The notes under the pieces: model-generated | What the model was told of the DNA's origin: nothing | The model's input: the letters and a program-made list of their open reading frames with translations, nothing else | Database searches by the model: none | Made by a program: the position numbers and the translations under genes | NCBI GenBank assembly: GCA_027422505.1 | Contig: JAPQWV010000018.1 | Coordinates: 18,246,001 to 18,310,000 of the forward strand | Length of the DNA stretch: 64,000 nucleotides | Source: Craterostigma plantagineum | Taxonomy: Eukaryota; Streptophyta; Magnoliopsida; Lamiales; Linderniaceae | Direction: 5' to 3' | In this document: positions 23,746 through 34,443 of the stretch, in pieces | How the letters are laid out: each line of letters starts with the position of its first letter | Position numbering within the stretch: position 1 is the first letter of the stretch

Positions 23746-24224
23746 ATGGATCACCGTAATACAGAAGCATAAGTAAAATGTCCTCCCGAAACCATACTTA
23801 ATTTCCTAAAAACTAACTTGGGCGACCTTGTAAGAATATTCCCAGAAGTCTACAAGAGGGTTGAACTACTTGGAGGCAGAAGAAGTGCTCTTTCAATATG
23901 AAAAAGGTATTGCGTTTGATATAATTTTTCTTGATAAACTATACTTTTATTTGTTATATTTAATAGGAGGGGAGAACAAGAGAGATATACTGAAGGTTGA
24001 GGTAGACGAAGGAAAATCAATAACTTACAGATCTACTGAGGGAGATATCTAGCAAATTTACAAAGGCTACGCTGCAAATTTTAACTTCGGCGAAAATAAT
24101 GGAGTTGTTAAGATATCTTATTGAGCATGAGAAAGGTAATGAGCATCGCCTAAATGCAGACGAGTTCGCTAATATAGGAATGGAGGTCATTAAGCGCATC
24201 GACGCTTACATTGTAATATATTAA
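23746..24224 (+). pseudogene. Major latex protein-like (Bet v 1 family) pseudogene
   Basis: Intact family members bind small hydrophobic ligands in the cytosol. Recognisable blocks are CPPETI.NFLKTNLGDLVRIFPEVYK-like sequence in exon 1, GENKRDILKVEVDEGKSITYRSTEGD in exon 2 (written here only in part of its length as homology guide: GENKRDILKVEVDEG), and a C-terminal NIGMEVIKRIDAYIV helix. The intron is about 23907-23966 (GT...AG), at the conserved family position. Damage: a TAA after eight codons, a frameshift before the intron, a TAG at about 24050, and a further frameshift near 24120. The stop is at 24222-24224. A related copy with the same orientation lies at 54686. Confidence 0.8.
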
Positions 24225-26403
24225 GGTAAAGACCGAATGGTAGAGGAGGAAATGAACAATATTTGTGTGAAGGGTATAATCATATAATGATAATGAAAAA
24301 TATCTTTTTCTCTCTGTTTTTTTCACGTACAGATTTGGCTCACTCTAACTGAAAAACATGCAAACTGGCACTCGCACAGCTTTCTTTTCGTTTCTCTCAC
24401 TCTCGGTTTACGCACCACATACCTCTCACACCTTTTTACATAGCCACATGCATATATACATATCTATACTATGATAAAAGAGGAAATATGTCCAGTTTTC
24501 ATTCCAGGTAACAAGTTGTTTTCTAGCCGTTGATTTCCTCCATGCAATATTGTAATAATAGGTTGCAGGTTGCAAGTTTTATTGATATTTCTCTTGTAAG
24601 TATATGGTGGGACCCGCCTGCACCAAGAAGAACTCCGCGGAACTTCTTCACAGACAGCAACCAGACTCATTGCTCAGTTCCAAAATCAATTCATACTAAT
24701 ATAATATACAGAAAACTAATGCCACTAAAATTTTCTTGTGACCCGTAAAGCGTGGGCTTGCAGCTCTATTATAGTCGTTATATATAGTATAGTATACGTT
24801 GTGGGTGATTTCATATCTCGCACATCTCCCATGGGATCTGGATATTTCATACAGGTGGCTTAATTGATTTGTTCGTGGGATATAGAACCCCCACTGTGAT
24901 TTATTTATTTGGAATTAATTTGTCATTTGAGTGGTGCTCTATGAAAAGAATTACGTGCTTTTTGCTTTGAATAGATTTTTTTCTTCCTTTTGTTTCTCAT
25001 CTTTATGCTGCCATTGTTAGGCTAAGTCGAAGGAGATTGCTCTCTATCTTCTGCACATCTCATATCTCACTGGGGCTTCCACAAGACATTTCCTCTGCTA
25101 CACGGTGTTCCCAAAAAGCCCCTTATAAGGTTTCCCTATAAACCATTAGTTGGCCATATTTTGTATTTAACTGCAGAATCAATATTGGCCCCGACTAAAT
25201 CCCTGCAGTTCTTGTTCAATATTGTTTGCAGCAAAATCAACTACTATGATTCCCTCATATGCACAGCTACCGACAAAAAACTCCCTATTTGGTGATGTTA
25301 CTGAGGCCAACAAGCATGCTACCTGTTTCGAAGGTTGTGGATCTTTTTGTAACTCAGTTGTCATATTTCTCACTTTCTTTTCAATATATTCTACTAATTA
25401 TCCATCCATCTTCAATATACTCTCACTAAACTATTTTGCTTTGTATGAAATATTTGCATTGATAGGCACTAAAATTGCTAGCTAATGCCCTTTTCAGGTT
25501 AGAAGGATTCACTGGCATTTGTGTCATTGACATGTACGCTTTTTTCCTGACGTTTCGAAATGCAAACTTGGAGTTCTTGTTATAATTTGATATGTAACAT
25601 CATCATTATGTTAATTCTTTCCGATCTTACTATGTCCAATGGAATGCTATCCGTGTCTTTGCACTAAGACATGCAACTGCTGTGAAACTTTTGTTGTGTA
25701 GGTACTAAGGTACGAAGAAAAATATTGAAAAAAATATTTTTGTTTTTCAAAATGTTGGTTGGAATGTTGATTGGAATTAGGAAATAAAACTCTACAAAAG
25801 TAATATTTTACTGTCCGAGCATATTGGGCAAGCACATGGAATAAAGGTTGTATGGATTTGTTGTTTGTTGTTTCTTTTGTTTTTTAAGAAGGCTACATTT
25901 TATTGTGAATCGCTTATTTTCAAACGAGATCATATTCAGGTAGCAGAATAACTTTTTCTTCTGAACTCTCCAATTGCAAATTTTGGATTAACCTTTTTTT
26001 CTTGGTGGTGTGCTTTGATACAAAATCATATCCTCATGTCCTCTAAATTATGAGACATGTTTAGCTTCGAAAGCACTTAATGCATATCGGTTTTCTACTA
26101 GATTCAATGGTGCACGATCAGAAAAGAAGATATGATTTGCTTGAAGAAAGAAGAGAAAAACGAATGGCGCAATGCCAAATGTAGAGTACATATATAAATA
26201 AAAACTCGCACCGTGATCGCTTAAGGTGCATAGTTTTAGAACATAATGTTCTTCCTATGGTCCTCACCTAACATTGAAACGCCAGCTTGGATTTTGTTGT
26301 CCTAAATATTGTTCTACTTTATGTTTTTCCATATATTAACTGTGTTTAACCATTTGATCTCGGGGTATGGTTACATTGAAGCCGCACAACGCGGCCACGT
26401 TAT
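24225..26403. other. Intergenic region with no recognised gene
   Basis: AT-rich sequence with only short ORFs (for example 25222-25485) that I do not recognise. A TCTATACTATGATAAAAG sequence at about 24464 resembles a Helitron start, but no convincing 3' end was found. Confidence 0.5.
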
Positions 26404-27447
26404 CTAGTAAGTGAAAACTTGGTCTACTTTATCTAGCCGTGCTTTATACTTCTCTACTTCCCCATTTGAGTTGAACTTGGTCTTATAGACCCAACGGCAG
26501 CCAATTGGCTTGCAGCCTTCTGGCAATGGGACCACTATCCAGGTGCCATTATCAGCTAATGTCTTGAACTCATCCTCAATATCTTCTATCCACTTTCTAG
26601 ATGAAGAAGCTTGAGGGTGGTTCTTGGGCTTTTGTGCCTGAGCTATTGAAGCAACAAAGGCCTGGTATTGTGGTGAGAACTTCTGATAGGAGAGTGTTGC
26701 AGACAGAGGATGAACAACCCTGTAGTTAGATACTTTGTTGCAGTGATAATCCTGTAGGTAGTTTGGCGTTCTAGGTTCTCTGTTTGATTTCCTTTGATGT
26801 TGTTGATGCAGAGACTGATCTGCTAGATAGGAAGGCCCTTCTTGTGGCTCAGCAGATGACACATTTGGTTCAGGCAGCCCTTCCATATCATCAGTTTCTG
26901 GTTGAGGCAGCCCCTCCACAGCCTCAACTTCTGATTCAGGCAGCACCTCTTGTACTCCAGGTGCCATTAACACCACCTCATTGTGATCCTGTGACTCTGT
27001 CACGTGTGATCTGGGAAAGATAAGTGTTGCGAAGGGGTCCTCATTGACTAAAGAGTGCTTCCCATCCTTAAATGGAAACTCATCTTCCTTGAATTTAACA
27101 TCCCGGGAAACAAATATTTCTCTTGTCCTCAAGCCCAACAGCTTCTATCCCCTTCATGCCATTCGGGTACCCAATGAACACACACTCTCTTGTCCTTGCA
27201 TCAAATTTCTTCCGAGTAGCTGCAAGTGTAGAGCTAAAACTCAAAGAACCAAAACTCGAAGCTGATTATAATCAACTGGTTTTTGAAAAAGCAGTTCAAA
27301 AGGACTTTCGTTCCGTAACTTGACTGAAGGAGTTCTGTTTATGAAGAATGTGGCTGTCAAAACACACTCGGACCAATACCTAATTGGCAGTCCAGATTGA
27401 AATAACAATGATCTAGCAACGTTTAATAGGTGATGTACGATGCGACT
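26404..27447 (-). pseudogene. Ty1/copia pol fragment (integrase C-terminus to start of RT)
   Basis: Read on the minus strand from about 27447, the fragment starts in the integrase core after the catalytic glutamate (LLNVARSLLFQSGLP, YWSECVLTATFFINRTPS). It continues through the FDARTRECVFIGYP and EIFVSRDVKF motifs and an acidic linker, and reaches the RT start (PEGCKPIGCRWVYKTKFN, YKARL). It breaks off before the RT active site. A T is missing near 27275 and there is another frameshift near 27140, so only 26404-27138 is open. LTRs were not found. It is an old, truncated copia remnant, in a different subfamily from the two Sireviruses. Confidence 0.85.
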
Positions 27448-27992
27448 GGCGTAAGATTACACGCTGGTCGTCAGGCTGAGGTTTGGAGTTTGTATTCGAT
27501 CGACTGTTTTGAAGATAAACTGTAGCCAGATATGATACTTAGCTTGGGCTTATATATGTTTTTTTAATGTCAGGTTTTGAATAAAATATTGTGTGAGCTT
27601 CCATCAGGGCATCCTCTTTCAGAGAGTAGACCACTTAGGGAACTTCTTGGGCATACTCCTCCACAGGTTTAATATATATGCATTTTATTAGTTTTTTAGT
27701 TCTTGCGTTGGAGTTCTTGCAATGAATTAAGGAAGCAATGCTTATGTGTGTTCCCAAAGTAAAGTCGATTTGTTTGCGATCACCATTATTGTTCTTGATC
27801 ACTTTAACACTCACACACGTTAGCACACTCAATCCGAACCTAAAGGCGGCCGAATTCCCAAGCATGCGAACTCAGTTATTCATATCATACGCATCAAGAA
27901 ACTATATCATAACCATAGTTTTCAAACATGTATACTATTCAAAGGAAAGATCGTCCCTACTATGATCCTATATCGAGTAGTTATACCACAAT
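27448..27992. other. Gene-poor spacer with an LTR-like fragment
   Basis: Nothing coding was recognised. At about 27805-27870 a CACTCACACACG...AACCTAAAGGCGGCCGAA stretch resembles the end of the LTR at 42608-43282 (ACACACATATTCG...AACCTAAGGCGGCCGAA). It may be a relic of a related LTR. Confidence 0.4.
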
Positions 27993-29068
27993 CTAATTCT
28001 TGTCACCGCGGGCAATTTCCCTTGGAGCAATAAAAGGCTTCGGCGGAATCTTCAGTTCGCAGCCCGTCACTTCAAGCATCTCAACCACTATGTTCATCGG
28101 AGGCCGATCGCATGGCTTCATCTGAATGCACCAAAGAGCGACAATTATAATCCTCTTCACCATTTTTTTCTCCTCTTCGCTCGCATCGACCACCTCAATC
28201 TCCCGACCACAAGATATCTGATCGTAGACCCACGAAGGATAATAAACCCGACACAAATCTTCTTCAAACGGGTTCGTATTTTTCCTCCGACCCGCCATTT
28301 CCAACAACAACATCCCAAAGCTATATATGTCTGCTTTGTACGAAACCCTTCCAATATTTCTGTAAAAAATCTCGGGAGCCATGTATCCCATCGTGCCCCT
28401 CGCATCCGTAATAACGTTGCTATTGAGGGAACTTCCATTTGCGGGATCGTAAAGCTTCGCCAGCCCAAAATCTGAGATCTTAGGGTTGAATTTCTCGTCG
28501 AGAAGTACGTTGTGAGGCTTGATGTCGAAGTGCAATATCTGCATGGCGCAACCCTGGTGCAAGTATTCTATCCCACGAGCCACTCCGAGGGCAATTTCGT
28601 AAAGCTTTTCGTATTTCAACGCAAGCCCGTCTAAGAGTTTTGCGCCAAAAATGTATCTATCGAGTGAGCTGTTGGGGAGATATTCATAGACCAAAGCGCA
28701 GTTCGATTTGCGTACGCAGAAGCCTATGAGTTGGATAACATTGCAATGGTGGATCCGACCTATGGATGAAACTTCGTTTATGAATTCTTGTTCATTGGAT
28801 GTTGATCGTAAGTCCATGAGCTTTACTGCTACGTAAGGGCCACTACGTAGCTTTCCTTTGTATACGGTCCCATAGCCTCCTTCCCCGAGCTTTTGATCGA
28901 AGTTGTTTGTCATTTTCTTGATCTCCGAGTAGGTGTAATTTATCGGCGTGAGGTTGTTTTGGTTTTGGAGAAACTCTTCGATGCTTTCGTCCATTGATAA
29001 GTGTCTTCTCCGCCACTTCCGAACGACGAGAGCGATCAATATTGGGAAGCCGAAGACGAACCTCAGAG
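27993..29068 (-). CDS. Kinase exon (exon 3) of the LRK10L-type receptor kinase
   Basis: It encodes the end of a transmembrane helix ([13 protein letters not shown]), a basic stop-transfer RKWRRR and a complete kinase domain. The glycine loop is [11 protein letters not shown], the ATP lysine is in VAVKLMDL, the catalytic loop is [12 protein letters not shown], the metal-binding motif is [10 protein letters not shown], and the activation segment ends [11 protein letters not shown] instead of HRD makes it a non-RD kinase, usual for this family, whose members are linked to pathogen and hormone signalling at the plasma membrane. The acceptor at 29069-29070 (TTTTAG) gives the phase that matches exon 2. 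The longer ORF to 29138 adds intronic residues. Confidence 0.85.
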
Positions 29069-29134
29069 CTAAAAGTGGTCCAACTGTGTAAATGCCGAGC
29101 ATGTACAAACATGTAGATGTTAAACTAAGGACAA

Positions 29135-29440
29135 CCACATTTTCAGTCCTTAATGTTGGGACATAAGCGTTTCGAGTCCTTCACATTTCGAGATGTCACT
29201 TTTAGTCCCTAATATTATTGATTTTAGACCGTTTGGTCCTCGACTAATTGAATAGTTAATTTAGACTGAAATCTGACACGTGAGAGCACACTGTTTCTTT
29301 TTATTCGACTTAAATAATTAAAATAACCGAGGAACTAAAATAGTCCAAAAAATCGATAGCTTTGAAGACTAAAAGTGACATCTCGAAATACGGAGAACCG
29401 GAACAAAAACGTCCGGTACCCCCCAAAAAAATTGAGACTA
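29135..29440. repeat. MITE-like inverted repeat in intron 2 of the kinase gene
   Basis: Arms ATTTCGAGATGTCACTTTTA (from 29184) and its reverse complement (to 29389) are perfect over about 23 bp. Less perfect similarity (TTTTCAGTCCTTAAT...CGTTTCG) extends outward on both sides. The family is not identified. Confidence 0.65.
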
Positions 29441-29488
29441 AAAATAATCGGAAACAAACCATAACAAAGAAGGCATGAAGGAACTTAC

Positions 29489-29527
29489 CAGTTATAAGCG
29501 AATACCCAAGTACACTTAACCAGAAAG
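29489..29527 (-). CDS. Exon 2 (39 bp) of the LRK10L-type gene
   Basis: On the minus strand a TTTTTTTTCCTCAG acceptor and a GTAAGTTCC donor bound 39 bp. These encode FWLSVLGYSLIT in phase with exon 1 (ending in one extra base) and exon 3 (starting with two). It is the first half of the membrane helix. Small exons like this are usual in the family. Confidence 0.65.
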
Positions 29528-29746
29528 CTGAGGAAAAAAAATCAAATCTTAATTCAAGCCCAAGTCATAGAACAATGTAAACGAGCGATTTTTCGCACTC
29601 ACTCACATAACCAATCCGCCCAGTGAGGGGACTCCGAACCTACATTTTCCGAATTGAAAGCAGAGCGGAATATTGTTACAAATAGAACGAAATGAACTTT
29701 GTATTACAAACGAAAAAGAAAGAAGAGAAAAAAAAGAGTTACTTAC

Positions 29747-30511
29747 ACGGAAAGAAACGACGCCTATATGCCCAATAAGTTCCGCAGACAATCTTGAATT
29801 TTTCGAACTGACAATAGGCACATTTAACAAGAGGATTCGAGTAAATATACTCAGCCCCGTAAGAGAAGCCATCATAAACGTTTGCCAGAGAATATGAAGA
29901 ATTATTATCATCTCTTCTTAGTGGGGCCTTAGACCAGACTTTGAACAACCATGTCAACTGCACGCATGTCTTCAAGATCCGACACTCTTAATTCATTATC
30001 TTCGACGAGGATCACATAGCTGAAGAAAATCTCCGAAGAATTTGAGAAGAGTGTGCTTCTGTAACCGCAAAAAGCTGTAGCTTCGATGTACTTGGGAATT
30101 GTTGCAGGAGTCAAACAGTGTATGAAGGCAACCAGAAAGTTATTACTAGATAAGGACAATAAACGAAATACAGCTGGAGACAAAGTAGATACCGACAGAG
30201 AAAATGGGCAAAAAGATAGGTTGTCCCTGCTTACACTCGGATCAGCAAGCCTTATTGATTTTTGGCCATAATTGATATCTTTCACGATATATTTGGCTAA
30301 CCTTATGTCGAGGTCGAGGATAGTCAGATTGTTTTGGCAATCAAGGACATATCCTATGTAGTTATATCCACATGATATTGGATCGGTACGTAATCGAAAG
30401 GGAGAGCTTATGCTTTTGACCTCACCGCAAGACGATGGCGCGCACGATGAAGAAGAAGAAGAAGTTGCAATATGTACTTTGAGGAGGAAGAAGAAGAAGA
30501 TGATGAAATTA
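29747..30511 (-). pseudogene. Exon 1 of the LRK10L-type gene (extracellular domains), frameshifted
   Basis: From the insertion end the minus strand encodes a hydrophobic signal-like stretch (HLNFIIFFFFLLKV), a serine run, then the GUB_WAK galacturonan-binding-type domain: SCGEVKSISSPFRL, DPISCGYNY and DNLSFCPFSLS. A second block contains FCGYRSTLFSN and VSDLEDMRAVDMVVQS. At about 29935-29943 the frame shifts. The WAK-associated cysteine motif KCAYCQFEKFKIVCG continues in the new frame up to a GTAAGT donor at 29746-29741. No ATG lies in frame upstream; an ATC occupies the place just before HLNF in the pre-insertion sequence. Confidence 0.7.
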
Positions 30512-30516
30512 AGATG

Positions 30517-31439
30517 TGTTAATGTTGACTAGCTCAGCTTTGACAATGTTGGGTTAACATTTCAGCCAACATTGTTGTCTGTCAACATTCGATTTTATCT
30601 TTCATGCCCAAAACCGTTTAACTTTTTTTGTAGCTTTATTTACTGATATGCAGGACGTGGTAAAGTGCTGAAATGGGTCCAAACCGTGTGGAAAGCGTGT
30701 GGAGTTGCTTGAACGAATTTAGGAAGTGCAATTACTATAAATAGAAGATTTGAAGATCAAAGGAGATCAAGTCAAGCAATTACCATAATTAGAAGATCTG
30801 AATATCAAGGAGAATCAGTAAATTAGTTTACCATAAATAGAAGATAAGAGATCGACCAATGAGATGAGAAGATCGAACTAAATATATACTATATTTAGGG
30901 AGATCTTCGAAGAGATATTTGAAGAGATATTCAAGGGATCTTTTTACCAATTCAAGATGGAGCCAAGACCTATAAATAAGAGTTATTTTCGAGCTGCAAC
31001 TTACGACTTTCGAGAGAGCTTTCAAGGAGTAACTTTGAGCGAGATATTGAGCGAAAACGATGAGCGAAACACATATAGAATTTGAGCGAGTTTTACATAT
31101 TGCGAGAGTTGTCTTTTAGTCTAGCTTTTCAAAGGTCGAAAGATCTTGTAGTTTGCAGAATCCTTTTTGATTCGTAGGTTTTGCTAGACGTGTTTTTGAC
31201 TATCCTTTTTGATAGTTTGTAATCCATCTTTATAGTGGAGTTTTGCGCCTTGAGGCACGCAGCAAGTTATTTGACTTGCTGCACAGATTTACATCTCGTG
31301 TTCATTTAAGTTTCGTCACTAAGTACTTTATATTTCCGCTGTGCGTTACTGAGTGAGTGTGAGTGTTAGCCCAACATCACGTCCAACATCAGGTTACAAC
31401 TTAGTGATTCTACATCCATATCGAACGGGACCACTTCTA
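30517..31439 (+). repeat. Sirevirus copy 1, 5' LTR
   Basis: It starts TGTTAATG and is identical, as read, to the LTR at 38271-39193. It ends CTTCTA where copy 2 ends CTTCA, so the exact end is uncertain by one base. Confidence 0.92.
30736..30744 (+). promoter_or_regulatory. TATA-like boxes of the Sirevirus LTR
   Basis: TATAAATAG at 30736 is followed by similar AYCATAAATAGAAGA at about 30828-30843 and CTATAAATAAGAG at about 30968. Part of this comes from a duplicated block containing TAGAAGAT. Which one is used cannot be told from sequence. Confidence 0.5.
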
Positions 31440-31441
31440 AG

Positions 31442-31454
31442 TGGTATCAGAGCC
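31442..31454 (+). other. Primer binding site (initiator-Met tRNA type)
   Basis: TGGTATCAGAGCC lies two bases after the 5' LTR, complementary to the 3' end of plant initiator methionine tRNA. Confidence 0.85.
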
Positions 31455-31491
31455 TACGCTTGACGTTACTAAGCGCTGAAGATCATCTACA

Positions 31492-34443
31492 ATGGATGTT
31501 TCAAGTTCAAATTACATCGGCAAAGTCCCTGTGCTAGACGGCTCCAACTACGCCTATTGGAAGGTTCGTGTTCGGCAGTGCATCAAGTCGATAGATGTGC
31601 GAGCGTGGGAGTCCGTGATCCATGGTTATTCCACACCAAAAACTGCCCCGGACGAAGATGGTGAAGTCTATGAAAAACCGGTCACTGAATGGAGTCTTCA
31701 AGAGAGAAACGCAGCCGAGTTCAATGATAAAGCCCTCAATGCCATCTTCTCTTCGGTGGACATTTTCATGTTCAAGATCATACAAAACAGTACTACGGCA
31801 AACGATGCATGGGATTTACTACAGAGGTACTGTGAAGGCGATGCGAGTGTGAAGCAGACACGTCTAAGGCTGCTCCTCAATCAATTCGAAAATCTCAGAA
31901 TGAAGGACGATGAGGATGTTACCACATACTTCGGCAAAATTCTGACGATTTCAAGCGAGTGCGCCAGTCTTGGAGAGCCAATCGCGAATAAGGTATTAAT
32001 TTCTAAAGCAATTCGTACGCTAAATCCAAAGTTTAATGTGAAGGTAGCTGCGGTCGAGGAAGCCCACAACTTGTCCACGATGGATCTCAACACGTTGATG
32101 AACATCATGAAAAACTATGAGACCAATCTCGAAGTACAACAAAGAGCTTCACGCGGCAAAAACCTTGCTCTAGTAAGTCAGCCATCCAAGGAGCAAACTG
32201 AGGTTGACCCCAATGATGAGGACGACATGGCCATGATAGTGAAGAAATTCATAAAGTTTCTACAGAAGAAGAATGTTGGGCAGAATGTTGGTCCAACATT
32301 CAGGAAGGGTCAGAATGTCAAAGGAGAACCTACGTCTGCTCCTCCATTCATCAAACGCAAACCAGATGGTAAGAAGAAGAATATCAGCTATGACTCGGTT
32401 AGATGCTATGAATGTCAAGGATGGGGCCATTTTGCCAACGAATGTGCAAACACACTTCGGAAACGCGGGAAATCGCTTTGGGTGGACCTATCCGATGATG
32501 AAGATGAAGAGAAGTCCCCAACACAGCACCTGCAATCATCAGTGACGATCCAGTCATTCTCTGAGGGTGAAGACGATGAGGATCAACAAATCGGCTTCAC
32601 TGCGGTAACAGATGTTGAGCCAACATCTGACTCAACATCTGAAAAACATATTATTTTTGATTATGATGACTCGAGCTGTTTTGATGGGTATTTGAGTTCT
32701 GATGATGCAGATACAGGATGTTGCGAAGAAGTTCAAATGAAAGAAGCCTTTGAGTTGATGTCCGCACAATACGAAATAGAGAAGGCGAAAAATCAGCAAC
32801 TCAAAGCCGCGGTGGAAATCCTGTCCGAGGAGAATGAGAAGAATGAAAAACTAATCGAAAGCTTGGTGGAAGGAATGAACAAGATGGAAGCCGTACTGAC
32901 ACGAAAAGACAAGGAAATTGACAAGCTTCAAAGGCGAGTCGACGAGGCCGATGAGACCTTTAAGAAATTGAACAAGGGTAAATCGACCCTTGATGAGGTA
33001 TTGTCTCTTGGTATTTTTGATAAGCAAGGCCTAGGTTTTAGTACTCAGCCTGTATGTGATAATCCAAAACCCGTGACGCATGCTCAGCCTAAGAGAGTTT
33101 TTGTTAAGTCTCACATCATGAGCGATGTTAGTGAGAATACGATAGTCAATACTAGTCCTAAGCATGCTACTACTACGACTAAGGATAGCTCATATATTTG
33201 CCATCATTGTAAGCAAACTGGTCATTTAAAACCGTTTTGCTGGAAATTGAAGAGGGAGATTTCTGCAAAGAAATCGATGTCGGCTGAAATGTCATCCAAC
33301 ATCCCGCTCAACATTGAGAAATCAGTGTTGAGTCGTGTGTCTGGAGAAACGTCAGCTGGCTCATCTTCAAGTTCTAGCAAACAGAATGCTGTAGTGTCAT
33401 CTAGGAATGTTTGGGTCGAGAAATCTGGTCATAAATGTCTTGTTGTGTACACCTCTTTGCGAGCTAACGTGACAGGTTCATGGTACTTCGATAGCGGGTG
33501 TTCCCGACATATGACGGGTACCAAGGAATATCTCAGTGATTATACGCCATTAAGGAGTGGATCTGTGACGTTCGGAGGAGGCTCTAAAGGTCGGATTCTC
33601 GGCCGTGGCAGATTGAACGTGCCCGACTTTCCCAAGCTGAGCAATGTACTCCATGTTGACGGGCTTGTAGCGAATCTGATCAGCATTAGCCAGCTTTGCG
33701 ACGACGATCTTGAGGTAAGGTTCAATAAGGAGTGTTGTGAAGTTTTTAACCGCGATTCTGTTCGAGTGATGGCAGGTAAAAGATCGAGTGACAATTGCTA
33801 CCTAGTCGGCAACAAATCCAGTGTGAAGGATGTGTGCCAACTCTCTAAGGCCGGGGATGATGTGATCCTATGGCACTACAAACTGGGCCACGTCAACTAT
33901 AGAACTTTGGAGCAACTTATCAAGCATGACGCAATCAGAGGCATTCCGAAGTTTAAGGAGTTTGGTAAGGTTATTTGTGAGTCGTGTTTGAAGGGTAAGC
34001 AAACACATGTTAGTCATAATGTTGACCAACAAGCTGCCCAACATTTTAAAACTGCTCACAGTTTTCAATTGATTCACATGGATTTGATGGGTCCGATGGA
34101 AGTAGATAGTATAGGAGGCAGAAAATACGCTTATGTGCTCGTGGATGACTTTTCTAGATATGCATGGATATTTTTTCTTAGGGAAAAATCAGAATCGTTC
34201 GATTTCTTTAAGAATTTTTGTGCAATGATTAGGAACATTTTCAGTGCATCTATCTTTCGTATTAGGTCTGATCATGGTAGAGAGTTTGAAAATCAGCACT
34301 TTGATGAGTTTTGTGATAAGAAAGGCATTGTGCATGAGTATTCATCTCCTAAGACACCCCAACAAAATGGGGTGGCCGAGAGGAAGAATAGGACTCTACA
34401 AGAAATGGCTCGTGTTATGTTACTTTCTAGGAATATTTCTTAG
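31492..34443 (+). CDS. Sirevirus gag-protease-integrase (copy 1, up to an internal stop)
   Basis: Start ATG lies 38 bp after the primer site. Gag contains the UBN2-like capsid region, a CYECQGWGHFANEC zinc knuckle at residues about 305-318, a coiled-coil stretch at about 425-500 and a second knuckle-like CHHCKQTGHLKPFC at about 570. The protease motif FDSGCS is at about 666. Integrase follows: the HHCC region around residues 795-850, catalytic aspartates in IHMDLMGPM and RSDHGREF, and the glutamate in QQNGVAERKNRT. A TAG at 34441-34443 interrupts the frame right after SRNIS. The inverted copy 2 has a lysine codon there. The same frame reopens directly after the stop. Confidence 0.92.
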   Translation: MDVSSSNYIGKVPVLDGSNYAYWKVRVRQCIKSIDVRAWESVIHGYSTPKTAPDEDGEVYEKPVTEWSLQERNAAEFNDKALNAIFSSVDIFMFKIIQNSTTANDAWDLLQRYCEGDASVKQTRLRLLLNQFENLRMKDDEDVTTYFGKILTISSECASLGEPIANKVLISKAIRTLNPKFNVKVAAVEEAHNLSTMDLNTLMNIMKNYETNLEVQQRASRGKNLALVSQPSKEQTEVDPNDEDDMAMIVKKFIKFLQKKNVGQNVGPTFRKGQNVKGEPTSAPPFIKRKPDGKKKNISYDSVRCYECQGWGHFANECANTLRKRGKSLWVDLSDDEDEEKSPTQHLQSSVTIQSFSEGEDDEDQQIGFTAVTDVEPTSDSTSEKHIIFDYDDSSCFDGYLSSDDADTGCCEEVQMKEAFELMSAQYEIEKAKNQQLKAAVEILSEENEKNEKLIESLVEGMNKMEAVLTRKDKEIDKLQRRVDEADETFKKLNKGKSTLDEVLSLGIFDKQGLGFSTQPVCDNPKPVTHAQPKRVFVKSHIMSDVSENTIVNTSPKHATTTTKDSSYICHHCKQTGHLKPFCWKLKREISAKKSMSAEMSSNIPLNIEKSVLSRVSGETSAGSSSSSSKQNAVVSSRNVWVEKSGHKCLVVYTSLRANVTGSWYFDSGCSRHMTGTKEYLSDYTPLRSGSVTFGGGSKGRILGRGRLNVPDFPKLSNVLHVDGLVANLISISQLCDDDLEVRFNKECCEVFNRDSVRVMAGKRSSDNCYLVGNKSSVKDVCQLSKAGDDVILWHYKLGHVNYRTLEQLIKHDAIRGIPKFKEFGKVICESCLKGKQTHVSHNVDQQAAQHFKTAHSFQLIHMDLMGPMEVDSIGGRKYAYVLVDDFSRYAWIFFLREKSESFDFFKNFCAMIRNIFSASIFRIRSDHGREFENQHFDEFCDKKGIVHEYSSPKTPQQNGVAERKNRTLQEMARVMLLSRNIS

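Larger units (their letters stand above)
27993..30516 (-). pseudogene. LRK10L/Lr10-type receptor-like kinase gene, disrupted at its 5' end
   Basis: The gene reads on the minus strand: exon 1 (about 30511-29747) encodes the extracellular GUB_WAK and WAK-associated domains, exon 2 (29527-29489) a short membrane-proximal piece, and exon 3 (29068-27993) the rest of the transmembrane helix and the kinase. Splice phases fit together with GTAAGT donors and AG acceptors. Three defects suggest a pseudogene: no ATG in frame before the cysteine-rich domain, a frameshift in exon 1 near 29936, and a Sirevirus inserted at 30516/30517 at the start of the signal-peptide coding region. The kinase exon itself is clean, so a shortened transcript could still be made. 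Confidence 0.75.

Noticed and set aside
24464..24790. Possible small Helitron (TCTATACTATGATAAAAG start, weak hairpin near 24750)
   Set aside because: No CTRR end with a proper hairpin was found.
25179..25485. Overlapping ORFs on both strands in the intergenic region
   Set aside because: No recognised domain, no start context and no splice structure that I could support.
28157..29112. Alternative-frame ORFs over the kinase exon
   Set aside because: They are shadows of the kinase frame, which carries all the conserved motifs.
29069..29138. Extension of the kinase ORF to a start at 29138
   Set aside because: Splice phases fit only with an acceptor at 29069-29070. The extra residues are intronic and the start would be GTG.
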